The translations under genes were made by a program, and so were the position numbers. The notes beneath the pieces were generated by a model. It was not told the origin of the DNA. It saw only the letters and a program-made list of their open reading frames with translations, and made no database searches. Positions 17,345 through 25,794 of a stretch of DNA of 61,490 nucleotides are shown here, piece by piece (position 1 is the first letter of the stretch; the number at the start of each line of letters is the position of its first letter). The stretch is from Planctomycetota bacterium. Lineage in GTDB: Bacteria > Planctomycetota > Planctomycetia > Pirellulales > Pirellulaceae. The DNA is taken from positions 1 through 61,490 of the forward strand of contig JAPLNL010000097.1 of NCBI GenBank assembly GCA_026692905.1. The letters run 5' to 3'.

Positions 17345-20300
17345 AAATAAACTCCGTTGAATTGAAAAGAGCCCAGCAGACGCTCACTAACCCACGCTCC
17401 TTCGCGACCAACATTGCACGCTTGAGTTCCTGGTCATTGGGTTTGCGGCCAATCGTCATCTGATAAGCGGCCTCAATCCCACGGCCAATTTCATTCTTGG
17501 CAGATCGCATTGCCCGCTCGGCCAAGTGATTGGCTTGTCGCTGAATGAAGCTGTTGTTCATCAGCTCCAACGCTTGCAGAGGTGTCGTGGTCACTCCGCG
17601 CCGAGGAGTTTTTACTGAAGGGTCAGGGCAGTCAAACGAATCGAGCAACGGATCCTTGCCGCTATTTACATTGATACGATATACCGTTCTGCGATTGAAC
17701 TCAGCCTCAGGGCGATCGATCGGCGTGTAAAAAGTTGCGTTGAACTCGGTGGTAGTAAAGGGGCGAAAGCTTGGGCCTCCTCCCACCGTATTCAACTGGC
17801 CGCTAGCGACCAAAATAGCATCGCGCACCGCCTCGGCCTCCAGTCTATGCGGAGCATAACGCCACAGCAAACGATTGTCGGAATCAACACTTGCGGCAGA
17901 TGCGTTGAATGCGGCTCCTTGCCGATAGGTCGCGGACAGGACAATCAACTTGTGCAGTGCTTTTACGCTCCAACCGCTTTCGATCAACTTCGCCGCAAGC
18001 CAATCCAGCAATTCAGGATGACTCGGTCGATCACCGCTCATGCCAAAATCGTTTGGTGTTCCGACTAACCCCTGGCCGAAGTGCAAATGCCAAACGCGAT
18101 TGGCCATGACTCGGGCTGGCAATGGATTCCTAGCATCCGACAACCATTCTGCAAACTTCAACCTCCGGTCTTTTTCTGGCGAGTCCGCTTTCAAGCCGAA
18201 GTCGTGCTCGATTTCGAACACTGCAGATAAGCCGCCTGGTGTTACTTCCTCATCCGGTGAATTCACATCTCCTCGCTTAAGCCGCATCGTATTCGGCGGC
18301 TGAACTCGAACTCCTGCATACGATACCGGCGGCTTAGGCAGCTCGGAAAGCAATTTTTTGTTTCGCTGTAATTCGGCCAATGCAGCAGCATGACGTCCCG
18401 CTTGATCTGGCGATAAGCTGGCTAAGCTCTCGGCACGGGTTACGGACGCCCCTCCAGCCCGATACGATTTGGCTATCTCCGCATGACTCAACGCCCGATC
18501 ATACAAAGCCGCCTGCTTGATCTCACCGGTTAGCCATGCCCGACCGCCACCAGTATGTCGATATCCAAGCAATACATGCGCGTCACCTGCAGCAAAGGTT
18601 TGCAGCGGCGTCTTGGGAGTATATGGCTTCCCATACGGCTCTCCGTTTCGGAACATGGCAATGCTGTTGTCACTCGCATAGACGATGGCAACATGAACAA
18701 ATGATTTTGTATTTGCCGTTTCCTCGGGGGCATCGAATGGTTTTGTCCGAGCGAATCCTTCGCTGCCCGACATCCACTTCTTGGGGTGCTGCTCGCCGAA
18801 AACGATTGCGTCAAAAACACGACCGTTCCCCGTCTCGATTGAGATGGCTGCACCACCTCCCTGTTCGAGGCTCGCCAAAGAAACCCATGCCTCGAGTGTT
18901 TTCTCGCGAATGTCCTTTGTCAGTTTCGCCGTTTTGAAGAAGGCTCCTTCCTTGGGCAACTGCAGTACGCCATGTTCATTATCCAATTTGCGAACGACCG
19001 CCCCGTCCTTCAACTCACCCGGCATCACCTCGATTGGCGTTCCATCGAAGGTCCACTTCGCAAATGGAATCGGCCCCAGCTCGGTAGGTCCTTTCGGTCG
19101 TTTCGCCAAGGCCTGCTCGGCGCCATCGGATTCGATGCTTGAAACAATATGGCTCGCTATGTCGATTTCTCGTTCGAGCCCCTTCTGGCGTTGGTTTCTC
19201 GCCATGGTTTCTTCCGCGGTGGCAATCGAGCGTTCTCCGTGCTTCACTCCCTCAAAGACCGACTTGATCCGGTAGTATTCGTCATGAGGAATAGGATCGA
19301 ATTTATGTGCATGGCATCGTGCGCAATTGATCGTGAGGCCAAGAAACGATTGGCCAACCACTCCAATCATGTCTTCCAGCTCATCTTCGCGAGTGATCGC
19401 ACGCTGCGTTTTGTTGGATTGTCCGTTTCCAGCTTGATCCCACGGTCCACATACAAGCAAACTCGTGGCAACGATCCCATCACGCGTGACCGGCTCCAAG
19501 ACATCGCCTGCAATTTGCTCGCGCATGAATTGATCGTACGGCTTATCCTCGTTGAAGCTCTTGATCACGTAATCTCGGTAATGCCAAGCGTTGTCGCGAA
19601 GTCGATCGTATTCAAACCCTTGGCTCTCGGTATAACGAGCAATGTCCAGCCAATGCCGTCCCCAACGTTCGCCGTAATGAGAGGATGCTAACAGGCGATC
19701 CACTAAATTTTCATAAGCGTTAGACGACCGGTCCGAAACAAATGCTTCTACCTCCTCTGGGCTCGGTGGCAAGCCGACGAGATCAAAGCTAATTCGGCGA
19801 ATAAGCGTTCTACGATCTGCTTCTGGACTCGCAGCGAGACTGCTCTCCAAAAGCTTTGCTCGTACGAAAACATCAACGGGATTTTCAGACCCACCTTGTA
19901 GGATCGGTATTTTAATGGGTTGAAGCGACCAGTGAGTACTTGCTTGTCGTTTTTGCCCTGAAAGCGAATCGGGCCAAATTGCACCGTTGTCTAACCATTC
20001 CTTTATCTTGGCCAGTTCGTCCGAATTCAGCCGAGGCTTACCGCTATCCTTCGGTGGCATCAATGACTCTTCGTCCTCACCGCGAACAAAACGGAAGAGC
20101 GGACTCTTGGCAGACAGGTTTGGCACAATGGCTGCCTCACCGTTATCGCCACCCTTCAAAGCGATTTCGCGTACATCCAAACGATAACCACTCTTTTGCT
20201 TTTCTGGGCCATGACACTCGTAGCAATGCGTCTGAAAGATTGGAATGATATCGCGAGCGAAATCGACTTGAGCATTTGCCTTAGAAACGAAATCACAAAA

Positions 20301-20351
20301 CAAAATCGCGATTACGGCATAGACTGCACTTGGGGGGATCTTGACTAACAT
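17334..20351 (-). CDS. PSD1-type protein: planctomycete cytochrome, DUF1549, LamG and DUF1553
   Basis: This 1005-aa exported protein starts, in my reading, at the ATG at 20351, which begins a clean signal peptide (MLVKIPPSAVYAVIAILF...KANA). A longer frame from 20435 would run into a repeat element and displace the signal. Domains in order: planctomycete cytochrome with CYECH (Cys43, Cys46, His47) and a downstream MPPKDSGKPRL segment; DUF1549 (about 150-350) with a second heme-like motif CARCH; a LamG-type insert (about 430-620); DUF1553 (about 700-1000) ending in the usual NSTEFIYVQ-like tail. It is the partner of the overlapping DUF1501 gene. The family is often linked to polysaccharide use, but no activity is proven. 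Confidence 0.9.
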   Translation of the reverse strand: MLVKIPPSAVYAVIAILFCDFVSKANAQVDFARDIIPIFQTHCYECHGPEKQKSGYRLDVREIALKGGDNGEAAIVPNLSAKSPLFRFVRGEDEESLMPPKDSGKPRLNSDELAKIKEWLDNGAIWPDSLSGQKRQASTHWSLQPIKIPILQGGSENPVDVFVRAKLLESSLAASPEADRRTLIRRISFDLVGLPPSPEEVEAFVSDRSSNAYENLVDRLLASSHYGERWGRHWLDIARYTESQGFEYDRLRDNAWHYRDYVIKSFNEDKPYDQFMREQIAGDVLEPVTRDGIVATSLLVCGPWDQAGNGQSNKTQRAITREDELEDMIGVVGQSFLGLTINCARCHAHKFDPIPHDEYYRIKSVFEGVKHGERSIATAEETMARNQRQKGLEREIDIASHIVSSIESDGAEQALAKRPKGPTELGPIPFAKWTFDGTPIEVMPGELKDGAVVRKLDNEHGVLQLPKEGAFFKTAKLTKDIREKTLEAWVSLASLEQGGGAAISIETGNGRVFDAIVFGEQHPKKWMSGSEGFARTKPFDAPEETANTKSFVHVAIVYASDNSIAMFRNGEPYGKPYTPKTPLQTFAAGDAHVLLGYRHTGGGRAWLTGEIKQAALYDRALSHAEIAKSYRAGGASVTRAESLASLSPDQAGRHAAALAELQRNKKLLSELPKPPVSYAGVRVQPPNTMRLKRGDVNSPDEEVTPGGLSAVFEIEHDFGLKADSPEKDRRLKFAEWLSDARNPLPARVMANRVWHLHFGQGLVGTPNDFGMSGDRPSHPELLDWLAAKLIESGWSVKALHKLIVLSATYRQGAAFNASAASVDSDNRLLWRYAPHRLEAEAVRDAILVASGQLNTVGGGPSFRPFTTTEFNATFYTPIDRPEAEFNRRTVYRINVNSGKDPLLDSFDCPDPSVKTPRRGVTTTPLQALELMNNSFIQRQANHLAERAMRSAKNEIGRGIEAAYQMTIGRKPNDQELKRAMLVAKERGLVSVCWALFNSTEFIYVQ

Positions 20352-20419
20352 CGTCGGATTCTTTTGATTTCCTTTGAGGTCGAACGATCCGAATGACCAT
20401 TCTGCGGAATGGTGCTCCA

Positions 20420-20562
20420 CTAAGCACTTCGGCATGAGTCTTCAATTGAAACAAACCCTTAGCCGTTGGGCGCTGACCCCGGTTTTCCAAGCGACATTCG
20501 TCGAGAACCGGGGCTAGCGCCCATCGGCTAATTAATGCGAAAAAAAATGCGGATGTGCTTAG
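20420..20562. repeat. 143-bp palindromic element with CTAAGCAC/GTGCTTAG ends (MITE-like)
   Basis: The element starts CTAAGCACTTCGGCAT and ends with the reverse complement of CTAAGCACATCCGCAT, a 14-of-16 terminal inverted repeat. Inside, an arm GCCGTTGGGCGCT...CCCCGGTTTTC pairs with GAGAACCGGGGCTAGCGCCCATCGGC. It fills most of the gap between the WD40 gene and the DUF1553 gene. A half copy lies at 197-268 and a degenerate one at 34699-34803. No transposase is present, so it would have to be mobilised in trans. Confidence 0.7.
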
Positions 20563-20647
20563 CCTCAGTTTTACCGGAATTCGGCATTATTAAGTTTGCG
20601 GAGCAAGAATCGCAGAACAATGAAACGATTGGGACAATCGTTCGACA

Positions 20648-23161
20648 CTATTTTTTACCGAAGGCCTTTTCTAATAGCTCTTGCTGCATTGCTGCGTTGG
20701 CAAGCTCCGCTTCGCTCTGCTGAATTTGGTTCCGTAGGGCATTGGCGGCCTGTTGCTTCGCCGCCATTTCTGTTTGGAGTGCAGTTCGCTTCAGTTGCTC
20801 TGCCGCAATCTGTGCCTGAATCGCAGCCATTTGCTGCTCCATCTTGGCCATCTCGGCACTCACCGCCTCAATTTGGGTTTTCGCCGTAAGCATTCCTGCT
20901 TCTACTGGTTGGACCTGTGCTAGGACACCAGCGATCGCTTGCTCAATCGAAGTTTTCTTGGCGGCAACTTCTGCGGGGAAAGCTGCAAAGCGAGCTAGGT
21001 CTGCTTGAATGGAATCTACTTTTTGTTGAGTGGCCACCAGTGCGGCATTTGCCACGTTAACTTTCGCTTGCACGGCTGCCACAGCATCCGTGCTGGCTTT
21101 CAATGCAACGTTCGCGGGTTCCAATTTCGGCTCGGCAGCCAACTTGGTCGCGGTCAATTCTTGCACGCGAGTAGAAGCCGCAGCGTATTCGCTGTTCTTG
21201 GTGTCGAATGCAACTTTCATTTCCGCCATCTGCTTTTCGCGGGCCACAAAGTCGGCCGTCACTGCCTCGACTTCCGCTTGAAATTTGGTACCCGAAACTG
21301 CTTGCGCTTGTGACTGTACGGTCTGAGCAGCAATCTGCGCGTCTATCGCAGCCACGTCTGCTCCCGCTGCCGCTTTCTGCGCTTGCAACGCTGCAATTGC
21401 GTCATCCGCCACCTTCTTGGCCGCGACCGTTGCATTCAACTGATTGGTTTTCTCGGTCTTCGAAGCCTGCACCATGGCAAACTCACTTGCCTTGGTTGCC
21501 ATCTGAGCCACAATGGCGTCCGACTGAGCCTTGAGTTGCACAGACTGTTCTGTAACGGTCTGAAGCATTGTCGTTGCGGAGACGATTTGAGTCTGAATAT
21601 CGGTCACGAGTTTTTGAGCCGCGACCTGTTGCGATTGCGCTGTGGCGTATTCGGTTTGAGCCGCTTGGTTTGCGGCCTGAGTTTGCGTTAATTGTTGTTG
21701 TGCGGTAGCCAGCGATTGCTCCAATGGAATGGGATTCGCAAACAGCACTTTTTCGTCCGCAGGTGTCGCTCGTTGCCACATTCGAACGTTACCAGCCCAG
21801 TCACCTGCGATGACCTGCTTGCTATCTACCGTAATGGCAACCTCATGCCCTGCTTCGACCAATACGGGCATCTCGCCAGCAGCGTTCCCACCTGCATCCC
21901 ACACTTTCACCTTGTTGTCTCGGCCCGTCGAAGCCATAACGCCATCGTTAGAAATCGCCACGGCAGCAACTCCACCTCCATGCGCATCCCAAGACTTGAT
22001 CAGCTTACCTTCGTTCATGTCCCACATTTTCATGGTTCCATCGAACGAGCCGCTGACGAGCCCTAGTGAATCTGGACGCCAAGCGATAGAACGAATCTCA
22101 CCTTTGTGCCCTGCCAAGTCTTGGAACAAGCGCCCGGTTTGCGACTCCCAGACCACCAATCCGGCCGCTCTATCGGCGGTTGCCAGCAAGAGTCCGTCTG
22201 GGCTGAAGCGAACAGCGTAGATCCAATCAGTATGCTTCTTTTGTTCGTACTTTAAGTTTCCGGTTAACGTTTCATAGACGCGAACCATTTTTTGTGGGCC
22301 GGCCATCGCAATCAATTGGTTGTCGTCGCTGATGTCCGCGGCAAAGACGATATCCAATTCATCCCCAACGCGGGCAATGCGGTTTCCCGTTGCGATGTCA
22401 TGGAGTGCAGCACAACCGGATGCGCTATGTCGACCGCCTGCAATCAGAATCAGTTTTCCATCTCGAGAAAAAGTAATCGATTGCGGCTCCCCTTCCGGGA
22501 ATGGAATGACACCTTGAAGTTGCCCTGTTTCACTGTGATAAAGAGATACCTGCATCTGTCCACCCACTGCAACGAGTGGAGACCATGGACTGGCAGCAAG
22601 TGCCGAAATGGTAGCTGCGCGCGGCGTAAAAAAAGGTGTCTGCTTGATCATCGTTGTCGGCATCGGTGGAGCACCCTCGGGCCTCGCCGCAGACACCATC
22701 CCCAAAGCGGCCGCGTTGGCCTTCGGCTTCTTGATCGCCGATCCGCTATTCTCCGGCATCCCTTGCTCGATCCAAACTTTGAGCATGTCCACTTTGGCCT
22801 GTGGAATCATATCCTGATTCGGCGGCATGAAAGGCTGCTCTTTGTGTGCAGTCAACGCATACAATCTCGAAGCATCTAAATCATTCGCAGTGACGACATC
22901 ACCACCGCTACCACCAGCCATCACTGCTGGGTAAGTATCCAACGCAAGTCCACTCTTCTTATCGTTGGCATTGTGACATGAGGTGCAATGCTCTCTGAAA
23001 ATCGGTTTGACGTGGTCCTCGTAAGTGATCTTCGTTGGCTCTTCCGCAGTTGAAAAGCTTGCGAAAGAGGCCGAAGACAAAACCGCCAAGCATAGAACAA
23101 TCCGTCGTGCACGAGGCAATTGTGGGAAACGTTGATTCATCGACGTGGATTCATGGTTCAA
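20648..23161 (-). CDS. Planctomycete cytochrome/WD40 protein with long C-terminal coiled coil
   Basis: This 837-aa exported protein has a signal peptide ending near STAEE (about residue 40); Met8 at 23140 is an equally possible start. A planctomycete cytochrome domain (about 44-130) carries CTSCH (Cys59, Cys62, His63) and MPPNQD. About 185-475 is a WD40 propeller with repeats such as DWIYAVRFSPDGLLLATADRA, GEIRSIAWRPDSLGLVSGS and GVAAVAISNDGVMASTGRD. About 495-837 is an Ala/Gln/Thr-rich coiled coil almost free of aromatics. The combination suggests a heme protein on a rod, perhaps anchored to the cell wall or to a partner. It lies 50 bases after the DUF1549 gene on the same strand. Confidence 0.85.
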   Translation of the reverse strand: MNHESTSMNQRFPQLPRARRIVLCLAVLSSASFASFSTAEEPTKITYEDHVKPIFREHCTSCHNANDKKSGLALDTYPAVMAGGSGGDVVTANDLDASRLYALTAHKEQPFMPPNQDMIPQAKVDMLKVWIEQGMPENSGSAIKKPKANAAALGMVSAARPEGAPPMPTTMIKQTPFFTPRAATISALAASPWSPLVAVGGQMQVSLYHSETGQLQGVIPFPEGEPQSITFSRDGKLILIAGGRHSASGCAALHDIATGNRIARVGDELDIVFAADISDDNQLIAMAGPQKMVRVYETLTGNLKYEQKKHTDWIYAVRFSPDGLLLATADRAAGLVVWESQTGRLFQDLAGHKGEIRSIAWRPDSLGLVSGSFDGTMKMWDMNEGKLIKSWDAHGGGVAAVAISNDGVMASTGRDNKVKVWDAGGNAAGEMPVLVEAGHEVAITVDSKQVIAGDWAGNVRMWQRATPADEKVLFANPIPLEQSLATAQQQLTQTQAANQAAQTEYATAQSQQVAAQKLVTDIQTQIVSATTMLQTVTEQSVQLKAQSDAIVAQMATKASEFAMVQASKTEKTNQLNATVAAKKVADDAIAALQAQKAAAGADVAAIDAQIAAQTVQSQAQAVSGTKFQAEVEAVTADFVAREKQMAEMKVAFDTKNSEYAAASTRVQELTATKLAAEPKLEPANVALKASTDAVAAVQAKVNVANAALVATQQKVDSIQADLARFAAFPAEVAAKKTSIEQAIAGVLAQVQPVEAGMLTAKTQIEAVSAEMAKMEQQMAAIQAQIAAEQLKRTALQTEMAAKQQAANALRNQIQQSEAELANAAMQQELLEKAFGKK

Positions 23162-23211
23162 TAAGGTTCGAGAAATTTGTTCCGATTCGATTGTTTCAGG
23201 GAAACCATCGA

Positions 23212-25794
23212 TTAGTGGTTGAAGATAAATTCCCGGCTATTCAAAACGGCCCAGAAAACGTCATGCAACCCTTGGTCTTCATTTGCAGATTCCGCAATCA
23301 TTTTGATGAGATTAGCCCGTTCTGTCTCAGTCGATTTCCGACTTAAGCAACTGAGGTAAATCTTTTCGATAATCGCTTCTTTGGTGAGTCCTTGCTCTTT
23401 CCATTTCTTCAAAAGAGCCCCTTGATTGATTTTGCCGGATGTGGTGTTCCCATTGATCAAATGCAACGCTTGCGACAAAGAAGGATCGGTTGTAGCTTCG
23501 TCAGCACATACCGTTGTTCTGGCGCTTCTACCAAACGACGTCAGGAAATAGTTGCTGGTCGCACCATCTGCAATTTGAACGGCTCTCGCACCGATAGGAA
23601 GCCCACGGAATTTCTCCTTGGTCTCGGTGACTTGCGAAATACAGTCCAACATGCTCTCGGAAGGAATTCTGCGAACACTCGCATGCGAATAGTTCCTTTC
23701 ATCCAGTTGGTTTTGCTCGTTGGGTGTGCAGGATCGCTGATAAGTTACCGAGTTGCAAATATCTCGCACCAGTCGTTTCGTATCGAACTTGTACTCGACC
23801 AAGCGCTTGGCCAATTCATCCAGCAACTCTGGGTTGCTGGGTGGATTGCTGGCACGGAAGTCATCGACAGGGTTCACAATTCCAACGCCTGTGTAGTGAG
23901 CCCAGATTCGATTCGAAATACTTTTGGCAAAGTAAGGATTGTCTGTGCTCGTGATCCAATCAGCCAAAACAACTCGGCGGTCTTTTCCATTCACATCCGG
24001 CTTTGCCCCACCAAGAAATTTCGGTTGCACAACAGCGCCTCCCACGGGATGGTTTACTTCTCCGCCACCGCCGTTGAATATCAGTAGCTGACGATAATCT
24101 TCGCTCTGCTTGCGCCCGACCTGAGAGAAGAATGCGGTGAATCCATAGTAGTCGTTCATCGTCCATCGATCGAACGGGTGGTTGTGGCACTGTGCGCACT
24201 GAGTACGAATACCCATGAAGGTTTGAGCGACATTCTCAGCCAGCTTCAAACGATCCAACTCGACCTGATAAAAATTAGTCGCTGGATTTTGAAAAGTACC
24301 ACCAGTGGCAGTTAGCAATTCGCGAACGATCTGATCGATGGGAGTGTTCGACGCGATCTTGTTTGTTAGCCAGTTGTTATAGAGATAGGCCGCTTTGTAG
24401 CTGACGTCATTCTTGCTCTTGATCATGAGCAAGTCAGCCCATTTCATCGCCCAAATCTCGCTAAACTCCTTGCGATCCAAAAGAGTATCGATCCACTTGC
24501 CGCGCTTGTCTGGCTCTGCGTTTGCTAGGAACGCAGCGGTTTCCTCTTCTGTTGGAAGCAATCCCGTGATGTCGATGGTCGTCCGTCGAACAAAATCCTC
24601 GTCAGAGCAAACGCCACTGGATGGCAATCGAAGCTTTTGCAGCTTTGCATCGACCAGCTTGTCGACGTAGCTTGCGGCTGTGCTGGAATTTGCAAACTGA
24701 AGCTGAGCCGGCAACGCAAGCACTTGCGAGCCAACGGTGTACGTATCGAACCGAGCCATGACGAACGCTTCACCTCGAACGCCGCTCGTAATCTGGCCAT
24801 CAAAAGCAACCGCAGCGGTTCGTTCGTTGTTCGTGGTGAACGAAGCAAGATCCCAAACATCCCGTTGTGTTCCATCCGCATAGGTGGCCACTGCAACAAG
24901 TCGTTGCTTGGATGCGTCCCCCTCGATAACCGCTTGGTTCGGATACAAATCAACGGCAGTCACGGCAGGAGGCTTGACTGCGTCAACTGGAGCTCCCGCT
25001 TGCAGCCATGTCAAAAGAGTTTTGTAGTGTTTGCTACCGACTTCGATTTTCTTTCCGCCGGAGTGCTGAACCGCCCCCGTCGCCTTGAGCAACATCAAGC
25101 TTTGATCGGGCACCGCTAAGTTAATCCGACGAATTCCAATTTCACGAGTGATACGTTGGTAGTCACCAGCTGGATCGTATCCAAATAAGCTCAGGCGAAA
25201 TCCGTCTTTCCCCCGCGCCGCACCATGACATGAGCCCGTGTTACAGCCAACCTTGGTCAAAATCGGCATCACATCGCTTTCGAAGCTAACGTTTCGAACC
25301 AATTGCGAGTTAGTCACTTGCAATTCCACGTTCGCAGCAAGACCTTGCCACTGGACAGCTATCTGAGAGTTACCATCTGCCTTAGGCGTAAGAACGGTGT
25401 TTTCGAGCTGGGCCAATTCCGGATTCACGATCTTCCACTCGGCTTGTTCGGTGACATCTTGAGTTATCCCATCCGATCGAGTTGCAACGGCAATCACGTG
25501 CTGACTATCGGACTTGGCACTGAGCTTGATAACCGGTGGATAAATTGCCAACGATTGCCATGCTGCCACCGGTGCAGGCACAACAGCAGTTGCTGGAACC
25601 GGAGGAACAGCAGGCGTTGGGGCAGGTGTCGCTGCGGGCGCAGCTGGAGGCGGAACCGCGGCTTCCGGAGACACGGGAGGCGTTGCGGGCACGGCGGCCG
25701 GAGCTGCGGGTTCCTGCCCAATGACAACCAATGCCCCAGACAGAGCTCCCAAAACGATCAATGAACTAGTCGCTAGGATCAAAAAAGTTTTCAC
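23212..25794 (-). CDS. DUF1549/DUF1553 protein with Ig-like domains and Pro/Ala-rich spacer
   Basis: This 860-aa exported protein has a signal peptide (1-26) followed by a Pro/Ala-rich low-complexity spacer (about 27-77), a BIG2-like Ig domain (about 80-162), and a non-canonical heme-like motif CNTGSCHG (Cys184, Cys189, His190; CX4CH instead of CX2CH). A second Ig-like segment precedes DUF1549 (about 390-560), which holds CAQCHNHPFDRW, and DUF1553 (about 600-860). The start at 25794 overlaps the stop of the PPC-domain gene by four bases (ATGA), so the two are translationally coupled. CX4CH recurs in this family as I know it, but heme binding there is not established. Confidence 0.9.
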   Translation of the reverse strand: MKTFLILATSSLIVLGALSGALVVIGQEPAAPAAVPATPPVSPEAAVPPPAAPAATPAPTPAVPPVPATAVVPAPVAAWQSLAIYPPVIKLSAKSDSQHVIAVATRSDGITQDVTEQAEWKIVNPELAQLENTVLTPKADGNSQIAVQWQGLAANVELQVTNSQLVRNVSFESDVMPILTKVGCNTGSCHGAARGKDGFRLSLFGYDPAGDYQRITREIGIRRINLAVPDQSLMLLKATGAVQHSGGKKIEVGSKHYKTLLTWLQAGAPVDAVKPPAVTAVDLYPNQAVIEGDASKQRLVAVATYADGTQRDVWDLASFTTNNERTAAVAFDGQITSGVRGEAFVMARFDTYTVGSQVLALPAQLQFANSSTAASYVDKLVDAKLQKLRLPSSGVCSDEDFVRRTTIDITGLLPTEEETAAFLANAEPDKRGKWIDTLLDRKEFSEIWAMKWADLLMIKSKNDVSYKAAYLYNNWLTNKIASNTPIDQIVRELLTATGGTFQNPATNFYQVELDRLKLAENVAQTFMGIRTQCAQCHNHPFDRWTMNDYYGFTAFFSQVGRKQSEDYRQLLIFNGGGGEVNHPVGGAVVQPKFLGGAKPDVNGKDRRVVLADWITSTDNPYFAKSISNRIWAHYTGVGIVNPVDDFRASNPPSNPELLDELAKRLVEYKFDTKRLVRDICNSVTYQRSCTPNEQNQLDERNYSHASVRRIPSESMLDCISQVTETKEKFRGLPIGARAVQIADGATSNYFLTSFGRSARTTVCADEATTDPSLSQALHLINGNTTSGKINQGALLKKWKEQGLTKEAIIEKIYLSCLSRKSTETERANLIKMIAESANEDQGLHDVFWAVLNSREFIFNH

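Noticed and set aside
20352-20435. Upstream extension of the DUF1553 protein to 20435
   Set aside because: The added residues derive partly from the CTAAGCAC element and would bury a clear signal peptide.
23392-24087. 231-codon open frame on the plus strand inside the DUF1549/1553 gene
   Set aside because: Shadow of the conserved minus-strand gene; no start context or family.
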